DNA of 37,396 nt, from contig CANRHX010000016.1 of NCBI GenBank assembly GCA_947630545.1, positions 1 to 37,396 of the forward strand, read 5' to 3'. Below the pieces are notes generated by a model that saw only the letters and a list, made by a program, of their open reading frames with translations, was not told the origin of the DNA and made no database searches. This document shows, in pieces, positions 23,170 to 33,002 of this stretch. The DNA is from an uncultured Clostridia bacterium (GTDB taxonomy: Bacteria > Bacillota > Clostridia > TANB77 > CAG-508). Every line of letters starts with the position of its first letter. Position 1 is the stretch's first letter. A program made the position numbers and the translations under genes.

Positions 23170-24177
23170 ATGAATTGGTATTTGCAAAGTGGAAAAGATT
23201 CAGATGTTGCAATTAGTACAAGAATAAGATTTGCAAGAAATTTAAATGGATTTAAATTCAATTTAGAAAATAAGGAAGAAATAGAAAAACTTGAAAATAA
23301 AATAAAAGAAAATTTATATGCAATAGGATATGGATTAAAATTTTTTAGATTAAAAGATATTGATGACATAACTAAAGTAAGTCTAGTTGAAAAAAATATA
23401 ATTAGTCCAGATTTTATTTCAGACAAAAACGAAATGGGTTCTATCCTTATAAATGACGAAGAAAACATATGTATAATGATAAATGAAGAAGATCATCTAA
23501 GAATACAAGTATTCTGTCCAGGATTGGATCTAACAAATACTTTAAATCTAGCAATAGAAATTGATGAAAAATTAGGGGAGATTCTTGGTTATGCCGTTAG
23601 TAAAAAATATGGGTATTTAACAAGTTGCCCAAGTAATTGTGGTACAGGGTTAAGAGCTTCTGTAATGCTTCATATGCCAGCACTAAAACTAACGGGAAGT
23701 ATAGAAAAGGTATTTAGAGCCATTAATAATTTTGGAATTAATATTAGAGGAATTTATGGAGAAAATAGTAAAAGCATAGGTGATATTTTTCAAATTTCAA
23801 ATGAACAAACTTTAGGAATGACAGAAACAGAAATTGTAAATAATTTAAGAATTATTGTAGAAAAAATTATAAAACAAGAAAGATCAGCTAGAAAATTTTT
23901 AAGCAAAGATTCTATAAAATTGGAGGACAAGATTTATAGAAGTTATGGTATTTTATCAAATTGCAGAAAAATAAGTTCAAATGAAATGTTAGAACTTTTA
24001 TCAGATGTAAAATTGGGAACAGATTTAGGAATTTTAAAAGAATTAACAGACTTCAAAGTGCTTAAACTTTATACTTTCACTAAACCAGCAAGCTTGCAAA
24101 AATATTTAAGTAAACCTTTAGATACTGCTGAACGTGATATAAAAAGAGCAGAGGTTATAAAAGAAATTATTAAGTAA
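23170..24177 (+). CDS. mcsB: Protein arginine kinase McsB
   Basis: 335 residues of the ATP:guanido phosphotransferase catalytic domain. STRIRFARNLNGF is the ATP-binding start; CPSNCGTGLRASVMLHMPAL holds the active-site Cys and nucleotide-binding Arg; GIYGENSKSIGDIFQISNE is the phosphagen-kinase type loop. McsB phosphorylates arginines of CtsR and damaged proteins, marking them for ClpCP. GTG 23161 is in frame, but AGGAG (23158-23162 region) fits ATG 23170 and the typical MNWY start. Since its substrate is protein arginine, its coexistence with odd Arg-codon use is a coincidence worth noting, nothing more. Confidence 0.93.
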   Translation: MNWYLQSGKDSDVAISTRIRFARNLNGFKFNLENKEEIEKLENKIKENLYAIGYGLKFFRLKDIDDITKVSLVEKNIISPDFISDKNEMGSILINDEENICIMINEEDHLRIQVFCPGLDLTNTLNLAIEIDEKLGEILGYAVSKKYGYLTSCPSNCGTGLRASVMLHMPALKLTGSIEKVFRAINNFGINIRGIYGENSKSIGDIFQISNEQTLGMTETEIVNNLRIIVEKIIKQERSARKFLSKDSIKLEDKIYRSYGILSNCRKISSNEMLELLSDVKLGTDLGILKELTDFKVLKLYTFTKPASLQKYLSKPLDTAERDIKRAEVIKEIIK

Positions 24178-24180
24178 ATG

Positions 24181-24279
24181 TGTGTCACTCAAACCCGGAA
24201 CCGATGACACAAAATGTGTCATTCAAACCCGGAACCGATGACACAAAATGTGTCAATCAAACCCGGAACCGTTGACACA
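24181..24279 (+). repeat. Palindromic 31-base repeat, cluster 1 (3 units)
   Basis: Units begin at 24181, 24215 and 24249, each TGTGTCA - core CAAACCCGGAACC - TGACACA, separated by AAA (period 34). The ends are inverted repeats. The base pair next to the 7-bp stem changes together: T/A in unit 2, A/T in unit 3, which supports a folded hairpin. The array starts 3 bases after the mcsB stop and ends 20 bases before clpC. Confidence 0.9.
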
Positions 24280-24299
24280 AAGAAAGGAGAGATAAGTAT

Positions 24300-26750
24300 A
24301 TGACATATAAGTTTACAAATAGGGCTAAAAAGGCAATAGAAATTGCTAATGATATAGCAATAGAATTAGGACATAATTATATAGGAACAGAGCATATTTT
24401 GTATGGGCTTTCAAAAGAAGGTAGTGGAGTTGCAGCAAAGGTTTTAGAAAATCAAGACATTAATTCAGAAGATATATTAAATAAAATTGATGAATTAATA
24501 GGTAGAGAAGAAAAAATTGAAGAAGCATTAGGATTTACTCCAAGAACTAAAAGAGTTATTGAAAATTCATTTTTAGAAGCTAAAAAATTAGGATATAACT
24601 ATATAGGTACAGAACATCTTTTAATAGGAATATTAAGAGAGGGAGATAGTATAGCAGCTAGAATTTTATTGGATTTAAATGTAAATATTCCAAAGTTATA
24701 TAATGAAATAATAAAAGTTATTAATGATGATGCTGAAGAATATGAATCTAATGCTAGTAACAAAAATCAAAGCAAAAAAGGTAGTTATAATCAAACACAA
24801 ACTTTAAATCAGTTTGGTCAAGATTTAACAAAAAAAGCAGAAGAAGGAAAATTAGATCCTGTAATAGGTAGAAAAGAAGAAATTGAAAGAGTAATACAAA
24901 TACTTTCAAGAAGAACTAAAAATAATCCTTGTTTAATTGGTGAACCAGGTGTTGGTAAAACAGCTGTAGTAGAAGGATTAGCACAAAAAATTGTTACGGG
25001 AGATGTACCAGAAATTCTAAAAAACAAAAGAGTTGTAACTGTTGATATTTCTAGTATGGTTGCAGGAGCAAAATATAGAGGAGATTTTGAAGAAAGAATA
25101 AAAAAGGCTCTTAATGAAGTAAAAAAGGCAGGAGATGTAATTTTATTTATTGATGAGATTCACACAATTGTTGGAGCTGGAGCAGCAGATGGAGCAATAG
25201 ATGCAGCTAATATTTTAAAACCACTTTTAGCTAGAGGAGAAATTCAATTAGTTGGAGCAACTACTTTAGATGAATACAGAAAATATATAGAAAAAGATTC
25301 TGCTTTAGAAAGAAGATTTAGTCCGGTTACAGTAAATGAGCCAAGCGAAAAGGACACAATAGAGATATTAAAAGGAATAAGAGATAAATATGAAGCACAT
25401 CATAATGTAAAAATAACAGATGAAGCTATACAATCAGCTGTAAAGCTATCTGCAAGATATATAAATGATAGATTTCTTCCAGATAAAGCAATAGATCTAA
25501 TAGATGAAGCTGCATCAAGAGCTAGAATAAGAACATATACAGAACCAGATGGGCTAAAAAATTTACAAGATCAAATTGAAGAAGTTGAAAAAGATAAGGA
25601 AGAGGCTGTAAGAACTCAAAAATTTGAAAAAGCAGCAAGTTTAAGAGATAAAGAAAAACAATTAAAAGATCAATTTGAGGCTGAAGAACAAAAATGGAAA
25701 AATAAGAATACAAAATCTGTTACAAATATAACAGAAGAAAATATAGCAGAAGTAATAGGCTCATGGACTGGAATTCCTGCTCAAAAGCTAACAGAGGATG
25801 AAAATATAAGACTTAAAAACTTAGAAGAAAATTTGCACAAAAGAGTAGTGGGGCAAAATGAAGCAGTTGAAGCAGTTGCCAAAGCTATAAAAAGAGGAAG
25901 AGTAGGATTAAAAGATCCAAAACGTCCAATAGGTTCATTCTTATTTTTAGGACCTACAGGAGTTGGAAAGACAGAATTATCAAAGGCTTTAGCTGAATGC
26001 TTATTTGGTGACGAAAATGCAATGATAAGAATTGATATGTCTGAATATATGGAACCTCATTCTGTATCAAAATTAATAGGTTCACCTCCAGGTTATGTAG
26101 GATTTGATGAAGGTGGTCAATTAACAGAAAAAATAAGAAGAAAACCTTATGCTGTAATTTTATTTGATGAAATTGAAAAAGCGCATCCAGATGTTATGAA
26201 TATGTTGCTTCAAATATTGGAAGATGGAAGATTAACCGATAGCCAAGGAAGAACAGTAAACTTTAAAAATACGGTTATCATAATGACTTCAAACATTGGT
26301 GCAAGACTTATTACAGATAAAAAATCATTAGGATTTACAAATGCGAAAGAAAAAGAAGACATACAAAAAGAATATGAAGAGACTAAAAAAGAAGTTATGC
26401 AAGACTTAAAAAGAGAGTTAAGACCAGAATTTATAAATCGTATAGATGAAATTATAGTATTCCACAAGTTAAATGATGATGAAATAGGAAAAATCATTGA
26501 TATTATGCTTGATGAAGTTGTAAAAAGACTTAAAGATCAAAAAATAGATATTAAAATAGAAAGTGATGTTAAGGATATAATTGCAAAACAAGGTATTGAT
26601 AAGGCCTTTGGCGCAAGACCATTAAGAAGAGCAATTCAAAATATTTTAGAAGATAGACTAGCAGAAGAAATTCTAGATGGAAACTTAAAGAAAGATAAAC
26701 CTACTGTGATTGGTGTAGAAAATGATAAAATAGTCGTAAAAAATTCATAA
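24300..26750 (+). CDS. clpC: ATP-dependent Clp protease ATP-binding subunit ClpC
   Basis: 816 residues. Two Clp-N repeats (AIEIANDIAIELGHNYIGTE and SFLEAKKLGYNYIGTEHLL-like) are followed by AAA domain 1 (Walker A GEPGVGKT, Walker B ILFIDEIH), a UVR-containing middle coiled coil (EEAVRTQKFEKAASLRDKEK) and AAA domain 2 (GPTGVGKT, ILFDEIEKAH). The C-terminal D2 part is complete. It unfolds McsB-marked and other substrates for ClpP. RBS AAAGGAGAG. Last gene of the ctsR operon. The repeat cluster upstream may lower or separate its expression from mcsB. Confidence 0.96.
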   Translation: MTYKFTNRAKKAIEIANDIAIELGHNYIGTEHILYGLSKEGSGVAAKVLENQDINSEDILNKIDELIGREEKIEEALGFTPRTKRVIENSFLEAKKLGYNYIGTEHLLIGILREGDSIAARILLDLNVNIPKLYNEIIKVINDDAEEYESNASNKNQSKKGSYNQTQTLNQFGQDLTKKAEEGKLDPVIGRKEEIERVIQILSRRTKNNPCLIGEPGVGKTAVVEGLAQKIVTGDVPEILKNKRVVTVDISSMVAGAKYRGDFEERIKKALNEVKKAGDVILFIDEIHTIVGAGAADGAIDAANILKPLLARGEIQLVGATTLDEYRKYIEKDSALERRFSPVTVNEPSEKDTIEILKGIRDKYEAHHNVKITDEAIQSAVKLSARYINDRFLPDKAIDLIDEAASRARIRTYTEPDGLKNLQDQIEEVEKDKEEAVRTQKFEKAASLRDKEKQLKDQFEAEEQKWKNKNTKSVTNITEENIAEVIGSWTGIPAQKLTEDENIRLKNLEENLHKRVVGQNEAVEAVAKAIKRGRVGLKDPKRPIGSFLFLGPTGVGKTELSKALAECLFGDENAMIRIDMSEYMEPHSVSKLIGSPPGYVGFDEGGQLTEKIRRKPYAVILFDEIEKAHPDVMNMLLQILEDGRLTDSQGRTVNFKNTVIIMTSNIGARLITDKKSLGFTNAKEKEDIQKEYEETKKEVMQDLKRELRPEFINRIDEIIVFHKLNDDEIGKIIDIMLDEVVKRLKDQKIDIKIESDVKDIIAKQGIDKAFGARPLRRAIQNILEDRLAEEILDGNLKKDKPTVIGVENDKIVVKNS

Positions 26751-26766
26751 TAATGTGTAAAATTGG

Positions 26767-26794
26767 TTGACATTGCAAAAAAAAGTTGTATAAT
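26767..26794 (+). promoter_or_regulatory. Promoter of the SAM riboswitch-metK unit
   Basis: TTGACA (26767-26772), 16-base spacer, TATAAT (26789-26794) preceded by TTG. It starts 17 bases after the clpC stop. Confidence 0.8.
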
Positions 26795-26814
26795 AATGTT
26801 AAATTAAATATGTG

Positions 26815-26911
26815 TTATCAAGAGTGGACGAGAGAATCGGCTTTATGACTCCACAGCAACCTATTAATTTAGGTGCTAAAACCGACAAAGTTAGAATACT
26901 TTGGATGATAA
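26815..26911 (+). ncRNA. SAM-I (S-box) riboswitch aptamer
   Basis: TTATCAAGAGTGGACGAGAG is the S-box opening, followed by AATCGGCTTTATGAC, CAGCAACCT and GGTGCTAAAACCGAC, which give the P2, kink-turn, P3 and P4 elements. P1 forms from TTATCA (26815-26820) and TGATAA near 26906-26911. Some pairing positions differ from the best-known aptamers (GTGGACGAGAG instead of AGGTGGAGGGA), but the conserved core is recognisable. It binds S-adenosylmethionine and controls metK, whose product makes SAM. Confidence 0.9.
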
Positions 26912-26925
26912 TTTTAAAGATTATT

Positions 26926-26953
26926 AGCCTTTGTATTTAAACAAAGGCTTTTT
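26926..26953 (+). terminator. SAM-dependent terminator
   Basis: AGCCTTTGT (26926-26934) and ACAAAGGCT (26941-26949) form a 9-bp stem with a 6-base loop followed by TTTTT. It directly follows the aptamer. Ligand binding should favour this hairpin and switch metK off. Confidence 0.85.
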
Positions 26954-27035
26954 AAGATTTATAATTGTATTTTTTATAACTTAAAAAATAATAAGGATGA
27001 TACACATAAATCTAAAAAGAAAGGGTTGATTTAAA

Positions 27036-28181
27036 ATGAAAAAATTATTTACATCAGAAAGTGTAACAGAGGGACATCCAGACAAATTATGCGATTACAT
27101 ATCAGATAGTGTTTTAGATAGTTATATAGCACAGGATAAAAATGCTAGAGTAGCATGCGAAACAGTAGCAGGAAAAGATCAAATATTTATAACAGGAGAA
27201 ATTAGTTCTACAGCAAATGTAGATATAGAAAAGGTTGCAAGAGAAGCAATAAAAGATATTGGCTATTTTGGAAAAGGCATTGATATAGACTATAATACTT
27301 GTAAAATAACAGTCAATGTTTCAAAGCAATCACCAGATATAGCACAAGGAGTAGACAAGTCTTTAGAAGACAAAAAAGGAGAAAATGTTGGGTCAGAAGG
27401 AGCTGGAGACCAGGGAATTATGTTTGGCTTTGCTTGCGATGAAACGGAAGAATTAATGCCACTTCCAATTGCTCTAGCTCATAAATTATCAAAAAGATTA
27501 ACAGATGTAAGAAAAAATAAAGAAATTGATTATTTAGGACCTGATGGAAAAGTTCAAGTAACTGTTGAATATGAAGGAAATGAACCTGTTAGAGTAGATA
27601 CGCTAGTTGTTTCAACACAACACAAAGATGGAATAGAGTTAGATGATTTAAAGAAAGACATAAAAGAAAAGGTTATTAAAGCAATAGTTCCATCAGAATT
27701 TTTAGATGAAAATACAAAATATTTCATAAATCCAACTGGCAGATTTGTTATAGGTGGACCATTTGGAGATAGTGGGTTAACTGGTAGAAAAATAATTGTA
27801 GATACTTATGGTGGATATAGTAGACATGGCGGAGGAGCTTTTTCTGGTAAGGATCCAACAAAAGTAGATAGATCTGCTTCATACATGGCAAGACATATTG
27901 CTAAAAATATTGTTTCAAACAAATTGGCTAAAAGATGTGAAATACAATTGGCATACAGTATTGGCGTAGCAAAGCCTGTAGCAGTTTACATAGATACTTT
28001 TGGAACTAATACAATACCAGAAGAAGAAATTGTAAAATTAATTACAAATAAGTTTGATTTAAGTCCTAGAGGAATTATTAATTATTTAGATTTGCAAAAA
28101 CCAATTTATAGAAAGACTACAAATTATGGACATTTTGGTAAAGAAAATTTGCCTTGGGAAAAATTTGTTAAATTGAACTAA
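27036..28181 (+). CDS. metK: S-adenosylmethionine synthetase
   Basis: 381 residues. [20 protein letters not shown] is the ATP/methionine-binding start; [10 protein letters not shown] and [18 protein letters not shown], then [16 protein letters not shown], are the family signatures with metal and phosphate ligands. It makes SAM from methionine and ATP. It is controlled by the upstream SAM riboswitch, so end product closes the loop. AAAGGG lies 11 bases before ATG 27036. Confidence 0.97.
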   Translation: MKKLFTSESVTEGHPDKLCDYISDSVLDSYIAQDKNARVACETVAGKDQIFITGEISSTANVDIEKVAREAIKDIGYFGKGIDIDYNTCKITVNVSKQSPDIAQGVDKSLEDKKGENVGSEGAGDQGIMFGFACDETEELMPLPIALAHKLSKRLTDVRKNKEIDYLGPDGKVQVTVEYEGNEPVRVDTLVVSTQHKDGIELDDLKKDIKEKVIKAIVPSEFLDENTKYFINPTGRFVIGGPFGDSGLTGRKIIVDTYGGYSRHGGGAFSGKDPTKVDRSASYMARHIAKNIVSNKLAKRCEIQLAYSIGVAKPVAVYIDTFGTNTIPEEEIVKLITNKFDLSPRGIINYLDLQKPIYRKTTNYGHFGKENLPWEKFVKLN

Positions 28182-28265
28182 TTATGATATGATTAATTTG
28201 CAAAAAAATATGTTAAAAAAATTTTTTTGTAGTATAATTTATATGGAAAGGTTTAGGTGAAAAGA

Positions 28266-29151
28266 ATGGCGAAATCAAAAGTATATTTTATTAAAGAAAT
28301 AACTCCAGAAAATATTATTAAGGCATATGAAGCTTGTCGGAAAAAAATTAGAAGGCAAAGTTGCTGTAAAAATGCATTCTGGAGAAAAAGGAAATCAAAA
28401 TTATTTAAGAGCAGAATTTGTAAAAGATGTTATAAATCACGTAAATGGAACAGTAGTTGAGTGTAATACAGCTTATGAAGGAGCAAGAAATTATACAGAT
28501 AGGCATTTAGAGCTAATAAAAGAGCATGAATGGGATAAATATTTTCCATTTGATTTAATGGACGCAGAAGGACCAGATATGGTACTTAAAATTCCAAATG
28601 GAAAAATATTAAAAGAAAATTATGTTGGAAAAAATATGGCAAGTTATGATTCAATGTTAGTATTATCTCATTTTAAAGGTCATGCTATGGGCGGATACGG
28701 AGGAGCATTAAAACAATTATCAATAGGTTGTGCTTCATCTGCTGGAAAAACTTGGATACATTCTGCTGGAAAAGTGAAAGATCAAAAAGCATTATGGGAT
28801 AACTTACCAGAACAGGATAGATTTTTAGAGTCAATGGCAGATAGTGCATCAAGTGTAGTAGAGTATTTTAAAGGCAATATGGTATTTGTAAATGTTATGA
28901 AAAACATTTCAGTAGACTGTGATTGTGATGCACATGCTTCACTACCATGTATGGAAGATATAGGTATTTTAGCAAGTTTAGATCCAGTAGCAGTGGATCA
29001 AGCATGTCTAGATCTAGTATATAATTCAAAAGATCCAGGCAAAGATAAATTAATTAAAAGAATTGAATCATTACATGGAGTCCATACTGTTGAAGCCTCA
29101 GCAGAACTTGGATTTGGAAGTCGTGAATATGAATTAATTACTATTGAATAA
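28266..29151 (+). CDS. DUF362 family protein, read through a +1 shift at CGG 28338
   Basis: TAGGTGA precedes ATG 28266. The first 24 codons read MAKSKVYFIKEITPEN to AYEAC, then comes CGG 28338-28340. The original frame continues only as a Lys/Arg-rich nonsense stretch to 28460. Skipping C gives GKKLEGKVAVKMHSGEKGNQ and an intact frame to 29151 (about 294 residues). DUF362 proteins of this type have SIGCASSAGKTW and DCDCDAHASLPCMEDIGILAS, with Cys residues thought to bind an iron-sulfur cluster. Function is unknown. N-terminal and main parts fit together exactly with only the extra C between them, so I treat it as one functional gene. Confidence 0.85.
28338..28341 (+). other. CGG +1 frameshift site 5 (DUF362 gene)
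   Basis: The context is GAA GCT TGT C|GGA AAA AAA TTA. The Gly-Lys-Lys-Leu that follows matches the usual start of this domain. An A7 run (28341-28347) follows but cannot itself explain the shift: the frame is already off at CGG relative to the family sequence. Confidence 0.75.
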
Positions 29152-29295
29152 TATTAAGTAAAATGTTTTACGCTGGAGTTTTAATTGTGGCAATTAATGG
29201 CTTGTATAATCTAAAATTCATTTTATTTGAAAAAATACTACCAAAAATAGAAAAAGTATGCTACAATATTTGGAGTAAAGAAAGGGGAGAGAAAA

Positions 29296-30015
29296 ATGTC
29301 AGGACATTCAAAATGGCATAATATTCAAGCAAAAAAAGGAAAAGCAGATGCAGCAAGAGGAAAAGCATTTACAAAATTAGGAAGAGAATTATTAATAGCA
29401 GTAAAAGAAGGTGGACCAGATCCTGCAGGAAATTCAAAATTAAAAAGTGTAATAGCAAAATGTAAAGCAGCAAATATGCCTAATGATACAATAAACAATG
29501 CAATAAAAAAGGCATCAACAAGCAATGAAAATTATGAAGAAATAACATATGAAGGATATGGACCATGTGGAGTAGCAGTAATAGTTGAAGCAGCAACAGA
29601 TAATAAAAATAGAACAGCAGCAGATGTAAGACATGTATTCGACAAAGCAGGAGGAAATCTAGGAACAACAGGGTGTGTATCATACATGTTTAATAAAAAA
29701 GGAATAATAGTTATAGAAAAGGCATCTACAAAAATAGATGAAGAAGAATTAATGATGATTGCTATTGATGCAGGGGCAGAAGATTTTTCATCAGATGAAG
29801 AAATATATGAAATAACTACAGATCCAAGTGATTTCACTTCAGTTAGAGAAAAATTAGAAGAAACTGGATTAGAATTTTTAGAAGCAGAAATTCAAATGGT
29901 TCCAACAACAACAGTCGCTTTAGACGAATCAGGAGCTGAAAAAATGGAGAGACTAATTGAAAGACTAGAAGAATTAGATGATGTTGCAAACATTTATCAT
30001 AACTGGGAAGAATAA
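29296..30015 (+). CDS. YebC/PmpR family protein
   Basis: 239 residues. [19 protein letters not shown] is the invariant start of the family; later [15 protein letters not shown] and [23 protein letters not shown] and a Glu-rich C-terminus complete it. Members were annotated as transcription regulators; recent work on YebC and relatives links them to translation of difficult (proline-rich) sequences, so a role at the ribosome is possible. RBS AAGGGGAG. Repeat cluster 2 starts 5 bases after the stop. From 29152 to 29295 no gene is seen. Confidence 0.95.
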   Translation: MSGHSKWHNIQAKKGKADAARGKAFTKLGRELLIAVKEGGPDPAGNSKLKSVIAKCKAANMPNDTINNAIKKASTSNENYEEITYEGYGPCGVAVIVEAATDNKNRTAADVRHVFDKAGGNLGTTGCVSYMFNKKGIIVIEKASTKIDEEELMMIAIDAGAEDFSSDEEIYEITTDPSDFTSVREKLEETGLEFLEAEIQMVPTTTVALDESGAEKMERLIERLEELDDVANIYHNWEE

Positions 30016-30020
30016 AAAAG

Positions 30021-30119
30021 TGTGTCAATCAAACCCGGAACCGTTGACACAAAATGTGTCAACCAAACCCGGAACCGTTGACACAAAATGTGTCAATCAA
30101 ACCCGGAACCAATGACACA
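30021..30119 (+). repeat. Palindromic 31-base repeat, cluster 2 (3 units)
   Basis: Units at 30021, 30055 and 30089, same orientation, core and 34-base period as cluster 1. Units 1 and 2 extend the stem by an A-T pair; unit 3 has A opposite A. It starts 5 bases after the yebC stop and ends 14 bases before the next start codon. Confidence 0.9.
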
Positions 30120-30133
30120 AAAAGGGGTAAAAT

Positions 30134-31954
30134 ATGAAAAATAACAAAAGTAAAAAAATTTTTATTATAATAATTATATTATTAGCTATAATTTTAGTAG
30201 TAGGAGTTGCTCTTGCAATGTTTTCGTCAAATAAAACTGATAAAGATTTATTTTTCGAATACGCATCACAACTTTTTAGTGAAGATAATGGATTTATAGA
30301 TAATAAACTAGGGCAATATTCTGAAAAGAAAAAAACATCAGTATATGATCATCAAGGAAGTTTTAGTGCCAGTATAAATTCAGAAAATTTAGATGAGCAA
30401 ACACTTGATAATATCAATAAATTTAGTATTTCTTTTGCTGGTAATACTGATAGCATTAATTCTGCATCTGAAGAATTAGTCAAAATCAATTATTCAGATA
30501 AAGTAAACTTTCCAATTCAATATAAAAAATTTAATGGTGTAAATGGAATTAAATTTAATGATATATCAAAAAGATATTTTACTGTTTCTGATGATGGAAT
30601 AAATGGATTAATTGCCAAATTAACAGGTAATGATTCTACACAATTTGGTGCAACAAGTGAAACGAGCATGAGTACATTTGATTTCTCAAGCTTAAATTTA
30701 ACTAAAGAAGAAAAGGACAAGTTAAAAGACACATATTTACCTGCAATAAAAGATGTTTTTGACGATTCTAGTTTTACTCGAGTAACAGCAATGGATTCAG
30801 AAGGATATACATTACAATTAACTAATGAAAAATTCAAAGAAGTTATAATAAAAATTTTAGAGACATTAAAAAATGATGAGCAAATGTTAGATAAATTAAG
30901 TTCAATTTCTGGAACTACTGTAAGTTCAACAGATATTGATTCTATAATAAGTAATTTGCAAAGCATGGAAATAACTGATGGTAATTCAATTATAACAGTA
31001 TATCAAAATAATAAAAAATTAAATAAATTTGAAATTCAGTTTAATGATCAAATTAAATTGACAATTTCAAAAAAATCAGATGATGATACAGTTTCATACC
31101 AAATAGATGCTGAAGGGCAGGACTATTCTGTTAATTTAAGTTTAAATTATGCGGGATTGCAAAATTTAGAACAAATAAATGAAACATATACATTATCAAT
31201 TAATTTAGGAAGTACAGGAGCTTCATATTCATATAATATAGAAAATAAAGTGAATTTTGCAGCAGAAGATATACAAATAAATGATTTTATTGATGGAGAA
31301 TATATTGACTTAAATAATTTGAATGCAGAAAAATTAAATCAAGTATTACAAACAATTATAAAAGGTATTCAAAAGGTAAACGAAAATAAATTAAAAGAGG
31401 CAGGCATAGGTAACATGAACCCAATAATTAGTATAATACCTGGAATGAGTGAATCATTGGGATTATATAGTTCTGCTAATAATGTTTTAACAAATGTAAC
31501 AGAGCAAATGGAAGAACAAAGCAAACAACTAGAAAATGAAAGAAATCAAATATCAAATGAGACCAATACAGTTGCAGACACGACAAATACTACATCAACA
31601 AATCAAATTGATAATACTACAACTACTAATTCTACAAATGAAGTAAATACTAATAGTTCTTCAACAAGTGATTTGGTATCTGGTATGGAACAAGTTACTA
31701 AAGAATCTTTTAATAATAGATTTAAGCAGTATGAAAGTGAAAATGCAACTGGTTCAGCTGTAAAAAGTTTATTAATGCAAGTTATAGCAAATAATCTTGT
31801 TGATGATCAAAGAAAAATTGAAGTTACAGGAGATATTAAACTAACAGGAAGTGAAGTGCCAGATACTGTAGTAGCTACAAAAAAATATAAAGTAAAATGT
31901 TCAATGGATAGTGATGGATACGTAAATAAAGTAGAAATTACTGAAAATAAGTAA
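30134..31954 (+). CDS. Membrane-anchored unknown protein, 606 aa
   Basis: A short Lys-rich start and one membrane helix (about 8-30, IFIIIIILLAIILVVGVALAM) are followed by a large exported region. It has alternating beta-rich segments (ISFAGNTDSIN, TLSINLGSTGASYSYNI) and a Ser/Thr/Asn linker around residues 485-515 (NTTSTNQIDNTTTTNST). The last 80 residues form another ordered block. It resembles large uncharacterised clostridial cell-envelope proteins (DUF6583-like in layout); I do not assign a function. It starts 14 bases after repeat cluster 2 and ends before a strong terminator ahead of spoIIIAA. Confidence 0.75.
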   Translation: MKNNKSKKIFIIIIILLAIILVVGVALAMFSSNKTDKDLFFEYASQLFSEDNGFIDNKLGQYSEKKKTSVYDHQGSFSASINSENLDEQTLDNINKFSISFAGNTDSINSASEELVKINYSDKVNFPIQYKKFNGVNGIKFNDISKRYFTVSDDGINGLIAKLTGNDSTQFGATSETSMSTFDFSSLNLTKEEKDKLKDTYLPAIKDVFDDSSFTRVTAMDSEGYTLQLTNEKFKEVIIKILETLKNDEQMLDKLSSISGTTVSSTDIDSIISNLQSMEITDGNSIITVYQNNKKLNKFEIQFNDQIKLTISKKSDDDTVSYQIDAEGQDYSVNLSLNYAGLQNLEQINETYTLSINLGSTGASYSYNIENKVNFAAEDIQINDFIDGEYIDLNNLNAEKLNQVLQTIIKGIQKVNENKLKEAGIGNMNPIISIIPGMSESLGLYSSANNVLTNVTEQMEEQSKQLENERNQISNETNTVADTTNTTSTNQIDNTTTTNSTNEVNTNSSSTSDLVSGMEQVTKESFNNRFKQYESENATGSAVKSLLMQVIANNLVDDQRKIEVTGDIKLTGSEVPDTVVATKKYKVKCSMDSDGYVNKVEITENK

Positions 31955-31978
31955 AATATATAAGTTCTAAATAAATAA

Positions 31979-32009
31979 AAAAAAGCATATAATATTATAT
32001 GCTTTTTTT
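31979..32009 (+). terminator. Terminator directly upstream of spoIIIAA
   Basis: AAAAAGCATATAA-type arm (31979-31991) pairs with TTATATGCTTTTT (from 31996) around ATAT, followed by T residues. Only 14 bases separate it from ATG 32024. CATATAAT (31986-31993), within the hairpin, also resembles a sigma-E -10 box, the sporulation factor that reads spoIIIA in Bacillus; the -35 is unclear. Confidence 0.7.
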
Positions 32010-32023
32010 ATTTAGGAGAAAAA

Positions 32024-32893
32024 ATGGATAAATTAGATGAAATTTTAAAATATTTTCCTATTGGAATATATAATTATATAAAAAATGTAATCAACCAAAA
32101 TCAGTCTATAAGAGAGCAATTACAAGAAATTCGATTAAGAGTAAATAGACCAATAATATTTAAATTTAGAAATTATGATATAGTTTTAAAATACAATACT
32201 AGTGGTGAAGAAATATTGCAGGTTTTAGAAAAGCTTTGTGAAAATTCAATTTATGCCTATAAAAATCAAATATGTGAAGGGTTTTTAGCCGTAAAAGGTG
32301 GACATAGGATTGGAATTACAGGGACAGTGGTTATGGAAAATAATAAGATCACAAATGTAAAATACATATCAAGTTTAAATTTTAGAATAGCAAGAGAGAT
32401 ATTAAATTGTAGTAGCAAAATTTTAAATGAAATATTAGATTTAGGAAACCAAACAATATATAATACCCTTATTGTTTCACCTCCAGGTAAGGGTAAAACA
32501 ACAATGCTTAGAGATGCAGTTAGGCAAATAAGTAATGGTATTCCTACTAAAAATTTTAAAGGATTAACAGTAGGATTAATAGATGAGAGAGGAGAAATTG
32601 CAGCAAATTATAAAGGAATTCCACAAAATGATGTAGGAATAAGAACTGATGTTATAGGAAATGTAGATAAGGCAACTGGAATGAGTATGCTTATAAGATC
32701 TATGGCTCCAGATGTTATAGCATGTGATGAAATTGGTAGCATTGAAGATATACGAGCAATACAAAGTGCTATGTTGTCTGGAGTAAAAGGAATTTTTACT
32801 ATGCATGGTAAAAATATAGAAGATATAAAAAGAAATATTGAAGTGAATAAATTAATTGACAATCATCAAATTGAAAAAATCATTTTTATCTAA
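32024..32893 (+). CDS. spoIIIAA: Stage III sporulation protein AA (ATPase)
   Basis: 289 residues. An N-terminal domain with EIRLRVNRP and CEGFLAVKGGHRIGITG precedes a secretion-type ATPase core: Walker A SPPGKGKTT, Walker B DVIACDEIG, and GLIDERGEIAA. It powers the A-Q 'feeding tube' channel between mother cell and forespore. The C-terminus stops at IEKIIFI, somewhat earlier than in most homologues, and 109 non-coding bases then separate it from spoIIIAB, where genes usually abut. RBS AGGAG. Confidence 0.93.
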   Translation: MDKLDEILKYFPIGIYNYIKNVINQNQSIREQLQEIRLRVNRPIIFKFRNYDIVLKYNTSGEEILQVLEKLCENSIYAYKNQICEGFLAVKGGHRIGITGTVVMENNKITNVKYISSLNFRIAREILNCSSKILNEILDLGNQTIYNTLIVSPPGKGKTTMLRDAVRQISNGIPTKNFKGLTVGLIDERGEIAANYKGIPQNDVGIRTDVIGNVDKATGMSMLIRSMAPDVIACDEIGSIEDIRAIQSAMLSGVKGIFTMHGKNIEDIKRNIEVNKLIDNHQIEKIIFI

Positions 32894-33002
32894 TTTTATA
32901 AATTATTATAACACTTAGTTATTAAAATATGTATAAAAACTAGTTCTAAAAAAATATTTACTGAATATAATATTAAAAATATAAAAAGTCAAGGTGATAG
33001 AA

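Noticed and set aside
24181..24279. CRISPR array
   Set aside because: Units repeat every 34 bases with only AAA between them, so there are no spacers, and no cas genes are present. It is a palindromic tandem repeat.
28341..28347. Slippage on the A7 run as cause of the DUF362 frameshift
   Set aside because: The protein is already in the right frame at the Gly codon before the A run when C is skipped, and the other six sites have no such run.
28257..28460. Separate small basic protein
   Set aside because: Only its first 24 codons after ATG 28266 are meaningful, as the N-terminus of the DUF362 protein; the rest is out-of-frame sequence after CGG.
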